Below are positions 50,388 through 59,484 of a stretch of 64,000 nt of DNA, piece by piece (the first letter of the stretch is position 1; each line of letters opens with the position of its first letter). A program made the translations under genes and the position numbers. Origin of the DNA: Roseovarius sp. MMSF_3281 (GTDB taxonomy: Bacteria; Pseudomonadota; Alphaproteobacteria; Rhodobacterales; Rhodobacteraceae); assembly GCF_030733685.1 (NCBI RefSeq), contig NZ_JASHIM010000021.1, positions 18,483-82,482 on the forward strand. The letters run 5' to 3'. The notes beneath the pieces were generated by a model, which ran no database searches, was not told where the DNA came from, and saw only the letters and a list, made by a program, of their open reading frames with translations.

Positions 50388-53300
50388 GCCTCAAGCGCCA
50401 TGCGCGCCCATTGCCCCGGCCCATAAAGCGCCGAGACCTGCGCAACCTGCACTTCATAGCCTCCGCTGATCGCGTCCGAAGCGCGGGCCGCTGCGTCATA
50501 AGTCCATTCCGGCACGCTCGTCATGCTTTCGCGAATAACCTGCGGGCCCTGCATGACGCGTATGACATAGCTCTCGGTCTCCTCTCCCAAAGGCACCTCG
50601 GGCGTATCCCACCTGTCTCCGCCGATGCGCGTCCGTCGCACCCAACTGAAATGCTGGCCCTGCCCGGCGTCGCCACGTGCTTGCAAATGCACCGGCCGCA
50701 ATGGCCGCAGCCCAAGCCCATCAAAGGCGATCCGCGCATGGGAATAGGCCGGATCATCCACGGGCCGCTGCGCGGGGCCGACACGGTAATGGCGCGACAG
50801 GCCGCGCTTGGCCTCGGGCAAATCAATCTGCCTCGGGCTGCCATCCAGCCGCACCACGATTGATCCCACGGGCCAGACATGCCCCGGCCCGACCTCCGTG
50901 CCCAGTTGCCCGCGCAGCCGATGTGACAAAACATAGGTCTCCGGGGCAACCAGTTCGGCATCGCGGAACTGGAACACTTCCCACCCCCCGGGCGTGCCAT
51001 CCCCTATCGCACACAGGTTGCCACCGTTCAGCATCGCCTCGTGGCTGATACTCTCCAACTGGCCATAGCGCATCTTTATGAAAAGCCCCGCCCCTCGATC
51101 ATAGCGCCCCATCGGCGCCCAGCTAAGCGGCGTTTCGGTCACGCCAACCGGGGTACGGGCCGCCAGAATCCGGTTCAGCCTGTAATTGGCGTCCTCGTCC
51201 GAGGCATAAAGCGCCGCCGAGCCGGGCCATGGGTCTGCCATGACCGCGATATGCGGCGCATGCGGCACCTCCTCTCCGGTCATCAGGGGCAGGTCAAGGA
51301 ACAAGGGCGTCACCGGCACCGGGGCCGCAAAGGCGCGTACCGTGCCTGCTTCGTCCTCCACCTCAATCGGGTCATAGCACTCGGGTTCGATCCGCACCGC
51401 CTCGGCCTTTTGGGCGCTGCCCATCTGCTCTACGCGGTCGATGCGATAAAGGCCCGGCCCGCCCTCTTCCGGTACCGAGATCACGTCCCCCGCGCCCGCG
51501 TCCAATCGCGACGACGGCAGCACCAAGCGCAGGCTATCGCTTGCCACCCGCGCCTCGGAAAGCCACCGGGCCACGGTCTGTCGCCCCTCGGCCCGCGTCA
51601 GGGCCAAGGGCATCTCCGAGGCGGAAACCGCATGGGTCGCCTCATCCGGCAGAACGCTTTCCTCGGCGATCACCTCGTAATCGGCATCCGCCTCGACGAA
51701 CCGCAGCCGGACCCGTCCCGCCAGTTCCGCCGAATTGCCGCGCGTTTCCTCAAGAATACCGTCCATCTCGGGGTCGCGCACCAAGCGGTCAGGCTCGATC
51801 ACATGGTCCACCCGGCCATCCCGCAACTGATAGCGCAGCACGCCGTCCCGCTCGACCGCGTCCACCCCATGACGCAGCATCAAGGGCTGCATGGCCCCGC
51901 GCGCCTCGCCCACCTGGTCCACCAGATAACCGCGCACCAAGCCATGTGCATCGTCGCTATCGCCATGCTGCAACCCGGCCCGCAAGCCGATTTCTTCCAG
52001 AACCGACGGCAGGGTCCGCGCCGACATCCGGCCATTCAGCCAATGACCCCGCGCATAATTGGCCCCGTCCGACCAAAGCCCGCGATTGTTGGGGAAAAAC
52101 GGAAACGGCCGCGCATCCCAGGCCCAGGCACAGCTATGCGCCCAATCCACCATCGGCCCGCCGTATTCCTCAGAAACCGGGTTATGCAACGGATCGGTCC
52201 AATACCCCGCCATGGCGCGCAGGTACTGGAACTGCATCAACTCGTCCCGCCGTCCATTGGAATGGCGCGGCAGGCTGGATTCCGATGATTTGGGATCGAC
52301 GAACTTGTTCGGTTGATTGCTGCCCTTGTCGATCGCCGCACAGCCATATTCGGCAAAGCGAATGGGCTTCGACATCGGCACCCAATCCGTTGCAACCTCG
52401 GATCGGACACCCCCGACCCGCTCATGGTGCGCATTGGCCCACCAGTTCCGAATATCCTTGAACCGCCAAATCCACGGCTCTCCGTGATCCTCATCGGCAA
52501 TCGGGGTGCGGATCTGCGCCGCATGGGCCTCGGGCGAATGGTAATACCAATCATACCCCTCGCCGCCCTCGATATTGCCCTGCAAATACTCCAGATCATA
52601 GATCGACCCAGCCGCAACATCGGCGTGATCCTCGCCATCCCGCCAATCGCTCAGCGGCATGTAATTGTCGATCCCGATGAAATCGATGTTGTCATCGGCC
52701 CATAGCGGATCAAGGTGGAAAAACCGGTCGCCATTGCCCGGTTGATAGCCGAAATATTCGGTCCAGTCGGCGGCATAACCAATCTTCACCTCCGGCCCCA
52801 GAAGCGCGCGCACCTCACCGGCCAGATCAATCAATTGCTGCACGGCCGGAAAGGAATTGCCCGGCCCCCGCAACTGCGTCAGCCCGCGCATTTCCGACCC
52901 GATACAGAAACTCTCGATCCCGCCCGCCGCTTTGCAAAGCGCCGCCTGGTGCAGGATGAACCGACGATATCCCCAGTCTTCGGGGCCATCGTAGACAACC
53001 GGGCTTTGGCTCACCGGCCCGTCATAGACGATGAAATCAAAGGCCCCGTTGCCGCCCGTACCGCCTGCCCCGGGATCGCCGCCAACCGCGAAGTCCGAGG
53101 CCTGCGCGCCGCCGAAAAAGGCCGCCACCTGCGCCTCGGCCTCTGCCGTGCCATCGGGGCTGCCATCCTGCCCCGGCGCAAGCGCCCCGGTGATCCGCCC
53201 GCGCCACGGCAAGGCGGGCTGCTCTGTCGCCCCGTAAGGATCAGGCAGGCCATTCCCCGGCATCTGCTGCATCAGGATGAAGGGGTAATACATCACATCC

Positions 53301-54382
53301 TGACCGGCCTCTTTCAACGCCGTGATCGCCTCCACGACCGACGCATCGGCAGGCGTGCCCCCGTAAACCGGGCGATCCTCGCCATCGCGTGCCACCATCT
53401 GCGCAGCCTGCCGGTCCAATCCCGACACCTGCCACGGCATATTCGCGGAATCGAACTCCTGCTGCTCCACCACGGGCCGGATCGTGCAGTCCCCGCAACG
53501 CAGGTCATCCCCCACCCAGCTTACGATCAACGAGGTCGTCCCACAGGCCGGCAATTCCCCTTCAAGCCCGTCCAGCGAGGTCAGGAAATCCGCCTTGCCC
53601 GAGGGCGTGTTCACATTGGCCAACCCGGTTGAACCAAGGCCGAAGTCCATCCGCACCGGCGTTGTCGCAAGCGCATATTCGCCGCTGCCCGGCAGCATCG
53701 CCACCCCGCGCAGGCCCTGCACGGGGTCAAGCTCGGCCCCCGCCGTCCCGGGCTGCGCCGGGCGGCAGACCTCGAAACTGAATTGCGGCACCCGGTTACC
53801 GTAAGCGCCAAGCTCCAGATCCTCGATCACCACATAGGCCGTTCCGCGATAGGCGGGCACCGCGCCCGCCCCCTCGACCGCCTCCATGCGCGGATCGGGC
53901 ATCTGATCCCGCGTTCCGCGATAAACCCGCATGTTCAGATCATCGCGCGAAACCTCGGTGCCATCCGCCCAGATCCGCCCGACATGCGAAATTTCCCCCT
54001 CGCACAGCGCAATCGCCAGGCTCACCGAATAGCTATAATCGGCCTGTGTCGGGTTGCGCGGCGCGCTCCCCTTTCCGCCGCCGCCCCCGGTAATGGTCAC
54101 CGTTTCCAGAAACTCCGTGGCCCAGATCACCTGCCCCGCGACCCGCATCCGGCCATAAACCTGCGCCACGGCGTCGCCCTCGCCCGCGCCCGTCAGGCGC
54201 AGGCGATTGACCCGGCCGGTTTCCACCACCTCCGATCCCTGCCCCATCAACCGCTGATCGATAGAGCGGCCAATGACCGCGCCCGCAAACCGGCCCACGG
54301 CGGCCATCGACAGCCCCAGAACCGACCCCCCGACCGAGCCGCCAATCGCCGCCCCCGCCGCCGAAAGAATGATCGTCGCCAT
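50384..54382 (-). CDS. GTA g15, tail megatron / host-specificity protein
   Basis: A 1332-residue protein, the last and largest gene of the GTA cluster. The first 40 residues form a Gly/Ala-rich hydrophobic segment (AAGAAIGGSVGGSVLGLSM). The middle third is a glycoside-hydrolase-like TIM barrel (FCIGSEMRGLTQLRG, DFIGIDNYMPLSDWRDG, FAEYGCAAIDKGS), and the C-terminal part has tail-protein J-like domains (EEGGPGLYRIDRVEQ). In R. capsulatus the equivalent sits at the tail tip and is thought to help the particle reach and cross the recipient envelope. It follows g14 after 15 bases. Confidence 0.92.
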   Translation of the reverse strand: MATIILSAAGAAIGGSVGGSVLGLSMAAVGRFAGAVIGRSIDQRLMGQGSEVVETGRVNRLRLTGAGEGDAVAQVYGRMRVAGQVIWATEFLETVTITGGGGGKGSAPRNPTQADYSYSVSLAIALCEGEISHVGRIWADGTEVSRDDLNMRVYRGTRDQMPDPRMEAVEGAGAVPAYRGTAYVVIEDLELGAYGNRVPQFSFEVCRPAQPGTAGAELDPVQGLRGVAMLPGSGEYALATTPVRMDFGLGSTGLANVNTPSGKADFLTSLDGLEGELPACGTTSLIVSWVGDDLRCGDCTIRPVVEQQEFDSANMPWQVSGLDRQAAQMVARDGEDRPVYGGTPADASVVEAITALKEAGQDVMYYPFILMQQMPGNGLPDPYGATEQPALPWRGRITGALAPGQDGSPDGTAEAEAQVAAFFGGAQASDFAVGGDPGAGGTGGNGAFDFIVYDGPVSQSPVVYDGPEDWGYRRFILHQAALCKAAGGIESFCIGSEMRGLTQLRGPGNSFPAVQQLIDLAGEVRALLGPEVKIGYAADWTEYFGYQPGNGDRFFHLDPLWADDNIDFIGIDNYMPLSDWRDGEDHADVAAGSIYDLEYLQGNIEGGEGYDWYYHSPEAHAAQIRTPIADEDHGEPWIWRFKDIRNWWANAHHERVGGVRSEVATDWVPMSKPIRFAEYGCAAIDKGSNQPNKFVDPKSSESSLPRHSNGRRDELMQFQYLRAMAGYWTDPLHNPVSEEYGGPMVDWAHSCAWAWDARPFPFFPNNRGLWSDGANYARGHWLNGRMSARTLPSVLEEIGLRAGLQHGDSDDAHGLVRGYLVDQVGEARGAMQPLMLRHGVDAVERDGVLRYQLRDGRVDHVIEPDRLVRDPEMDGILEETRGNSAELAGRVRLRFVEADADYEVIAEESVLPDEATHAVSASEMPLALTRAEGRQTVARWLSEARVASDSLRLVLPSSRLDAGAGDVISVPEEGGPGLYRIDRVEQMGSAQKAEAVRIEPECYDPIEVEDEAGTVRAFAAPVPVTPLFLDLPLMTGEEVPHAPHIAVMADPWPGSAALYASDEDANYRLNRILAARTPVGVTETPLSWAPMGRYDRGAGLFIKMRYGQLESISHEAMLNGGNLCAIGDGTPGGWEVFQFRDAELVAPETYVLSHRLRGQLGTEVGPGHVWPVGSIVVRLDGSPRQIDLPEAKRGLSRHYRVGPAQRPVDDPAYSHARIAFDGLGLRPLRPVHLQARGDAGQGQHFSWVRRTRIGGDRWDTPEVPLGEETESYVIRVMQGPQVIRESMTSVPEWTYDAAARASDAISGGYEVQVAQVSALYGPGQWARMALEA

Positions 54383-54397
54383 GCCTGCTACCCCTTC

Positions 54398-54829
54398 CTA
54401 TGGAAATTCAAATCGCGCCACGATGCGCCGCCGCCATGGCGGCGTCAGCGGGCTTTCAACCACCGCTTGCCCCGAATAAGCATGAATGAAGGTGGCCTGC
54501 GCACCCGCCTGCGCGGCCACCCCCAGATGCTTGGCCACCCCCTGCGCCCGCATCCGGAACAAAAGCACATCTCCCGGGGCCTCATCCCCCAAGGGCTTGG
54601 CCCGCAAATGCCGCGCCGCCGCGCGCCATAGCTGCTCATCGCCCGCAGGCTCCGACCAATCCATCGAATAGGCCGGCACCGCCTCGGGCTCGGAGCCCAA
54701 AACCTCGCGCCAAAGCCCGCGCAAAAGCCCAAGGCAATCGCACCCCGCCCCCTTGCACGAGGCCTGATGCCGATAGGGCGTACCCAGCCATTCCCGCGCG
54801 GCGCTCACAATCTCATCGCCCCGGCTCAT
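54398..54829 (-). CDS. GTA g14, NlpC/P60-type cell wall peptidase
   Basis: A 143-residue cysteine peptidase of the NlpC/P60 fold. The nucleophile motif is GAGCDCLGLLRGLW (Cys30/Cys32; the DC-x-GL position is Cys32), with downstream His in VAKHLGV or FIHAYSG. In GTA tails this protein opens the recipient peptidoglycan. It overlaps g13 by 4 bases. The start codon is directly after g13 coding, and the spacing to g15 is 15 bases. Confidence 0.92.
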   Translation of the reverse strand: MSRGDEIVSAAREWLGTPYRHQASCKGAGCDCLGLLRGLWREVLGSEPEAVPAYSMDWSEPAGDEQLWRAAARHLRAKPLGDEAPGDVLLFRMRAQGVAKHLGVAAQAGAQATFIHAYSGQAVVESPLTPPWRRRIVARFEFP

Positions 54830-55716
54830 CCCCGGCGGCTCCGGCCATCCAAGCGGCCCGCGCGGGCCGGGTCGCTGATTGTCCAGTCATCCCCGGGAAT
54901 ATCCGGAAACCCTTGGAAATTCAGATAGTTGTTGAACTTCAACCGGCAGGTCTCGCCACGCTTGTCGCACCCCGCGATCAGGCGCAGGGCATCGCCCGCC
55001 TCAATCGGCGCGCGTAGCGGCTCCCACAGCTCGATCACCCGCGCGCCGTCCTCCTCAACGTCGCTCTTGATCGGCCCGCGCAGCCCCTCGGCCTCACCGC
55101 TTTCCATTTGCAAAAGCCCGTGACGGAACCACGCAGGCGCAAAGCCTGCCAGTTCGGCAAACCGGAAGACCCGCCGGTCCTCGACCTCTTCCACAGGCGT
55201 TTCGGCAAAATACCCCGGCGTCGTCACGTCGAACCCGCAGGCCGCATCGCCCAAGACCGCCGTACAGGGCTTCTGGTAAACCCGCCCCACCGGGCGGTTC
55301 AAAACATCCGTCAGCCCCCGCAACTCGGCCTCGAAGGCCCCGCCGGCACGGCGCAACTCGCCAATGCTGCCGCGAAACTGCAATTGCCGTTGGCTGACAT
55401 CGGCCCAATTGACCAGCCAGGCGCGTACCTCCGCCCCGTCATAGCGCCCCGCCTCGATATCCGCCTCGCGGATCGCGGCATCGTTCAGGGCGCCCAGAGC
55501 TTCGGTATTGTCCACCGAAAGCCCCGTGCTTTGCTGCAAGGCCAAGGCGCTTAACCCTGTGTCAGCCTTGAAGGCAATCCCCTCGAAGGCCAGCCCGCAA
55601 TCATGGTCCGTGAACCCCAAAGTCACCCCGTCTGACCGCGTCACCGCCCAGCACCGGCAGGTGGTGGTCACCCCGGTTGCCAAATGCGCCTTCAGCCCCT
55701 CGTGCAGCCCGCTCAT
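54826..55716 (-). CDS. GTA g13, tail hub protein (DUF2163)
   Basis: A 296-residue protein of the DUF2163 family with beta-rich composition. The N-terminal CRCWAVTRSDGVTLGFTDHD is diagnostic. Conserved cysteines occur in the pairs CRC (about 20-22), KPCTAVLGDAAC (about 155-166) and CDKRGETC (about 245-252). The R. capsulatus hub protein is reported to bind an iron-sulfur cluster, and these are the candidate ligands here. The start overlaps the g12 stop by 4 bases. Confidence 0.92.
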   Translation of the reverse strand: MSGLHEGLKAHLATGVTTTCRCWAVTRSDGVTLGFTDHDCGLAFEGIAFKADTGLSALALQQSTGLSVDNTEALGALNDAAIREADIEAGRYDGAEVRAWLVNWADVSQRQLQFRGSIGELRRAGGAFEAELRGLTDVLNRPVGRVYQKPCTAVLGDAACGFDVTTPGYFAETPVEEVEDRRVFRFAELAGFAPAWFRHGLLQMESGEAEGLRGPIKSDVEEDGARVIELWEPLRAPIEAGDALRLIAGCDKRGETCRLKFNNYLNFQGFPDIPGDDWTISDPARAGRLDGRSRRG

Positions 55717-56345
55717 ACCCGGACCTCCACGATCGGCACATTCGGCGCATCACCGGCCTGAAAACTGGCAAGCGAGGTCTGGATACGGTCAATGTCGAAC
55801 CGCACCGGCACGTCGAACTCGAACCCGGCGGTGATCTCGACACCCTCGTTCGGCGGATGGGCAAACCGGATCATCCCGGTTTCCGCCTCCACCTCGTAAT
55901 GCACGCCGTCCTGCTGTTCATCGCCGCCAAGGCCCACGCGCACCGTGCCCGCCACGGGCTTGGTAATGGGCCGCTCGTAAACCTGCTCACCGGATCGGTA
56001 CCGCTTGACCAGTTGAAAATCGCTGGTCACGTCATCGCCCACGGCGATCACCTGATCGTCATAAGCCACCTCAGCCCGCGCGCCGCAGGATTTGTAATCG
56101 GTCCAATCCTTCCAGCGGAACCCGTAAATCTGCCCCTGCCGCGCCTCGAAAAAGGCAATCAGCGTTTCGATATCGTCCAAACTGCGCATCGCCACGCCCG
56201 CGTCATAACGACGGCGCGAATGCCGCCACGGCGTGTTGCGCTCCTCGAACCCATTGGCCAGCGTGACCACATCCGTGTGCCGCTCCGGCCCCCCGATGGA
56301 GCCGAAACTCAGGCTTGCGGGGAAACGTACCTCGTGAAAATTCAT
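55713..56345 (-). CDS. GTA g12, distal tail protein (DUF2460 / TIGR02217)
   Basis: A 210-residue DUF2460 protein (NFHEVRFPASLSFGSIGGPERHTDVV at the start, FFEARQGQIYGFRWKDWTDYKS in the middle). It forms the ring joining tail tube and baseplate in GTA particles. It overlaps g13 by 4 bases and begins 12 bases after g11. Length is as in R. capsulatus. Confidence 0.93.
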   Translation of the reverse strand: MNFHEVRFPASLSFGSIGGPERHTDVVTLANGFEERNTPWRHSRRRYDAGVAMRSLDDIETLIAFFEARQGQIYGFRWKDWTDYKSCGARAEVAYDDQVIAVGDDVTSDFQLVKRYRSGEQVYERPITKPVAGTVRVGLGGDEQQDGVHYEVEAETGMIRFAHPPNEGVEITAGFEFDVPVRFDIDRIQTSLASFQAGDAPNVPIVEVRV

Positions 56346-56357
56346 GGCTCACCCTCC

Positions 56358-57020
56358 TTAACGGTTGCGCGCGCCGCGCCCGATGGCCCGGCCCAGTTCG
56401 GCGGCAATCTGCCCTTTTGAGCGGCGGAAGCCCTCGGCGTCGGGGGTTGAAATGTTCATCACCACGTTGACCGGCGCACCTCCGCCCCGCGCCTGCACGC
56501 CCAGCTTACCGTCAGGCCCGCGCGACAGCGGCATGATGGCCTCGGGCCCGGCCTCGCCCATCAACCCGGTACCGTTCCGCATCGGGAAGGTCACAGGCCC
56601 ATTAACGATTCCGCCACTGGCAAAAGGCTGCACCCGGCCTTGCGAGAAGGAACCGCCCTTCTCGAACGGAAAAAGCCCCGACATCAGGCCGCCCACCCCT
56701 TGGGCCAGCAACCCGCCGACATGCTCGGTCACCGGCTTCACGGCCGAGTTAAACGCCGCGTTGATCATCGAATTGGTCATCTTTTCAAGCGCCTGGGACA
56801 GGCTATCGCCATGCACAACCGCGCCGCGAATGGCCCGGGTCAGCCCCCGGCCGATCCCCCGCTCCAGCGTCGCCACATCTTGGCCCGTCTCGGCAAAAGT
56901 CTCCCGCACCCGCGTCAGTTCGGCGTTAAAGGCCGCGGCCATGCCCGTGGTCTGCCCAAGGGTTTCGTCCAGCGCCTCAACCTGCGCGTCCAGATCGTCC
57001 AATCGTTCCACGTCATTCAT
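56358..57020 (-). CDS. GTA g11, short tape measure protein
   Basis: A 220-residue protein with an N-terminal coiled coil (ERLDDLDAQVEALDETLGQ) and a Gly-rich hydrophobic C-terminal half (GGLLAQGVGGLMSGLFPFEKGG, then SGGIVNGPVTFPM and GEAGPEAIMPLSR). It matches the tail-length protein of GTA, far shorter than siphophage tape measures, which fits the short GTA tail. It starts 8 bases inside g10.1. Confidence 0.9.
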   Translation of the reverse strand: MNDVERLDDLDAQVEALDETLGQTTGMAAAFNAELTRVRETFAETGQDVATLERGIGRGLTRAIRGAVVHGDSLSQALEKMTNSMINAAFNSAVKPVTEHVGGLLAQGVGGLMSGLFPFEKGGSFSQGRVQPFASGGIVNGPVTFPMRNGTGLMGEAGPEAIMPLSRGPDGKLGVQARGGGAPVNVVMNISTPDAEGFRRSKGQIAAELGRAIGRGARNR

Positions 57021-57222
57021 CCTTTTTCTCGTTTGGCGTATCGGGGAAATCCGCCATCAGGGCCTCCAGCCCGCCACGCCGCAGGGGCGCAATCCCGGCC
57101 CCTGTGCCCAGCATCAGTTCAAACTCCGCCGGTGTCAGCGCCCAGAACTCATGCGGCCTAAGGCCCAATCCGCGCATCCCCGCCTGCATCAAGGCGGGCC
57201 AGTCAAAGCGTGCAGCCCTCAT
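57013..57222 (-). CDS. GTA g10.1, small tail assembly protein (rcc01693-like)
   Basis: A 69-residue protein (FDWPALMQAGMRGLGLRPHEFW, then LTPAEFELMLG) of the rcc01693 family, thought to be a tail assembly chaperone. It overlaps g10 by 4 bases and g11 by 8 bases. Small but with the family's conserved tryptophans in place. Confidence 0.88.
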   Translation of the reverse strand: MRAARFDWPALMQAGMRGLGLRPHEFWALTPAEFELMLGTGAGIAPLRRGGLEALMADFPDTPNEKKDE

Positions 57223-57539
57223 GCCCCCTCCGGTGCCATGAAGGCCCGCGCCAGAAGCTCGGCGGCGGCCCGGGCGGCCCCCATGGCCCCGCCCTCGATC
57301 TCGGCACTCAGCAGGTCACCAGCCTGCCCGCGCCATCCCCCGCCGCGCAGCCCGGCCACGATCAGGCGCAGCACATCGCGGCTGGAAAAAGCGCCGCTCT
57401 CAAAGCGCTCCACCATCTCCACCAGACTGTCGCCCTCAAGGCCCGCCTCCAGCTCCGCCAAGGCCCCAAGGGTCAGCTTCATCACATGCCGCTGTCCGTC
57501 GATCACCAAGGCCACCTCGCCTGCAAAGGGGTTCGCCAT
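57219..57539 (-). CDS. GTA g10, gene transfer agent family protein (tail chaperone)
   Basis: A 106-residue protein with the family opening NPFAGEVALVIDGQRHVMKLTLGALAELE. It belongs to the GTA g10 family (tail assembly chaperone role inferred from position between the tail tube and tape-measure genes, as in siphophages). It starts 5 bases after the end of g9. Confidence 0.9.
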   Translation of the reverse strand: MANPFAGEVALVIDGQRHVMKLTLGALAELEAGLEGDSLVEMVERFESGAFSSRDVLRLIVAGLRGGGWRGQAGDLLSAEIEGGAMGAARAAAELLARAFMAPEGA

Positions 57540-57543
57540 CGGA

Positions 57544-57957
57544 TCAGGCCGCCGTAAAGGTCAACTGCCCCGCCGAGGCGAGCGACAACTCATAAGTCGC
57601 CTCGCCATCATGGGTGCCCGCGTATTCGATCGCGCTCACCTGAAACGGGCCCTCGACCACCCCGAAATCCGGGATCACCACCTGGAAATCCGGGGTCTCA
57701 CCGTCAAAGAAAATCTGCCGCGCGCGCTCGTCGCTGGCCGCGTCGCGGAAAATCCCCGACCCGCTGATCGAGGCCGATTTGACGCCCGCGCCGGCCAGCA
57801 ACTCGCGCCAGCCGCCCGCGCTTTCAAGGCTGGTCACATCCACGCTTTCCGCGTTGAAGCTGATGCGCGTCGCCCGCAGGCCCGCCACCGTCTGAAAATT
57901 GCCGTCGCTGGTCAGGTCGATCTTGACCAACAGGTCCTTGCCGTTTTGAACTGCCAT
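57544..57957 (-). CDS. GTA g9, major tail tube protein
   Basis: A 137-residue tail tube subunit (MAVQNGKDLLVKIDLTSDG, TRISFNAESVDVTSLESAGGWRELL, DFQVVIPDFGVVEGPFQVSAIEYAG). The pattern fits the TP901-1-like phage major tail protein family, and the size fits the GTA tube. The start is at 57957 and the gap to g8 is 26 bases. Confidence 0.93.
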   Translation of the reverse strand: MAVQNGKDLLVKIDLTSDGNFQTVAGLRATRISFNAESVDVTSLESAGGWRELLAGAGVKSASISGSGIFRDAASDERARQIFFDGETPDFQVVIPDFGVVEGPFQVSAIEYAGTHDGEATYELSLASAGQLTFTAA

Positions 57958-57983
57958 GGTTCATCTCCCGTGAAATCAATGGG

Positions 57984-58397
57984 TTAAAGGGTGTCATCGA
58001 CGCGCGCGCGAAAGGTCAGGTCGATCCGGCGCAAATCGCCGGTCCCCTCCCGCCGCGCCCGCGCTCGATAGAAATGCAAGGCCGCCAAGCGCCCCCGCGA
58101 AAGGCTCAACTGCGCATCGGTCAGCGCGTCGCTCACCGCCGCCGCCACCTCCTTCGCGCCGTGAAACCCGGCTTCCGAGGTGACCACCGAAACGCTCACC
58201 CGATGCCACGCGCCGCCGCCCGTGCCATCGCCGCGCTCGCGCACATCCTCGGGGCCAAGCGTGACATAGGTCTCGGGCAAGGGGCCCGAGGGCAGCGCAT
58301 CGTAGATCGCATCGCCCACCAGCGCGCCAAGGCCCATATCCGCCGCCAAATGCTGGTAAATCGCCGCTTGCAGGGCCGCCGCCGCACCATAGCTCAT
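57984..58397 (-). CDS. GTA g8, tail terminator protein (DUF3168)
   Basis: A 137-residue DUF3168 protein (YGAAAALQAAIYQHLAADMGL, then YVTLGPEDVRERGD and FHGAKEVAAAVSDAL). It caps the tail tube under the head. The start ATG 58397 overlaps the g7 TGA as ATGA; the longer open frame upstream lies inside g7 and is not family-like. Confidence 0.92.
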   Translation of the reverse strand: MSYGAAAALQAAIYQHLAADMGLGALVGDAIYDALPSGPLPETYVTLGPEDVRERGDGTGGGAWHRVSVSVVTSEAGFHGAKEVAAAVSDALTDAQLSLSRGRLAALHFYRARARREGTGDLRRIDLTFRARVDDTL

Positions 58398-58732
58398 AGG
58401 CCCACCTCCTCTTCGCAAAAGCAGGTCAGGAAACGCGCCGCGCTGTCGCGCTCGGCCACCGCCTCGATCTGCAAGATCCGCGTGCCATCGCGAAACCGCT
58501 GGCCCGCCTTGGGCCGCGATGCCGCCCCCAAGGGGGCCGCCCGCACCGTCACGCGAAACCCGGTGGTCGACACGGCCCCGCCTTCCCCGGCCCGGTCGCG
58601 CCCCGTGCGCGCCCGCACCTCGGCCCACAGCGTGCCCAGCGCGGCCCATGTCTCCTCATGGCCGCCCGCGCCATCGCTCACGCGCTCGGACGCTTCCAAA
58701 ACCAGCGGCCGGTTCAAATGTACCCGGCCCAT
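58394..58732 (-). CDS. GTA g7, head-tail stopper (head closure) protein
   Basis: A 112-residue protein of the SPP1 gp16-type head closure family (MGRVHLNRPLVLEASERVSD, ETWAALGTLWAEVRARTGRD). It closes the head after DNA packaging. The start ATG 58732 overlaps the g6 stop by one base (TGATG), and its own stop overlaps g8. Confidence 0.92.
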   Translation of the reverse strand: MGRVHLNRPLVLEASERVSDGAGGHEETWAALGTLWAEVRARTGRDRAGEGGAVSTTGFRVTVRAAPLGAASRPKAGQRFRDGTRILQIEAVAERDSAARFLTCFCEEEVGL

Positions 58733-59331
58733 CACGCACCGCCCCCGGCCATCAGCCGCACGGTGCGATAGCGCTCGATCAGGCTGGTCACCCCAAAGGG
58801 CATGCACCCGCCGCCCAGCGCGGTTTCATGCCGGTACTCATAGTAATGCGCCGCCAGCAAAAGCACCGCCTGCCCCAGATCGGCGGGCAGGCCCGCCCAA
58901 TCCGGCGCATACCCGGCCGTCAACTGCACCTCGGCCACCCCCCCCTCGGGGATCGCGGGCAACACCGTGCCGCCGGGCCGCAACACCGGGCGCTGCGCAT
59001 CCGGCTCAAGCCGGTACATCGCGGGCGCAATCACCTCTTCCTCTTCATCGCGGTTGCGCAGCAAAAGCTGCGTCACCGCCGTGACCGGCGCCACCGGAAG
59101 GGGTTGCCCCACCGCCGCGCGCCACCGCGTCACGGTCCAGGAAAACGCCCTTTCAATCAAAACCTTGCCGGTGCGCGCCTCAATCGCCGCCATGGCCGCC
59201 CGCAGGAACCCCGTCAAAACAGGGTCCTGCACATCGCCATCGGCAAACCCGGTGCCCAGCCGCAGATGCGCCTTGAACTCTTCCACCGGAAGCGCCGCAT
59301 CGGGCAAGGTGGTCTCTTCGATCAACATCAT
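58732..59331 (-). CDS. GTA g6, head-tail adaptor protein
   Basis: A 199-residue helical protein (LPVEEFKAHLRLGTGFADGD, AAIEARTGKVLIERAFSWTV, LQAVLLLAAHYYEYRHETALGG-type C-terminal region) typical of phage gp6/gp15 connectors. It links portal and stopper. ATG 59331 follows GGAGAG; the next ATG (59328) is equally possible. There are 153 bases between it and the capsid gene without a further gene. Confidence 0.88.
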   Translation of the reverse strand: MMLIEETTLPDAALPVEEFKAHLRLGTGFADGDVQDPVLTGFLRAAMAAIEARTGKVLIERAFSWTVTRWRAAVGQPLPVAPVTAVTQLLLRNRDEEEEVIAPAMYRLEPDAQRPVLRPGGTVLPAIPEGGVAEVQLTAGYAPDWAGLPADLGQAVLLLAAHYYEYRHETALGGGCMPFGVTSLIERYRTVRLMAGGGA

Positions 59332-59484
59332 GGACTCTCTCCACACATCCCAATCCCCTCCGGTGGTTCAGGCGCGCGCAGCCTCACGTTGCTCGTCCGA
59401 AGGGGAGCAGCTGGACAACGCAAATCGCGGCAAAACGCGCGCCACGGACGGGGGCAGCCCGGCCCCCGCCCCATCGCCCACCTC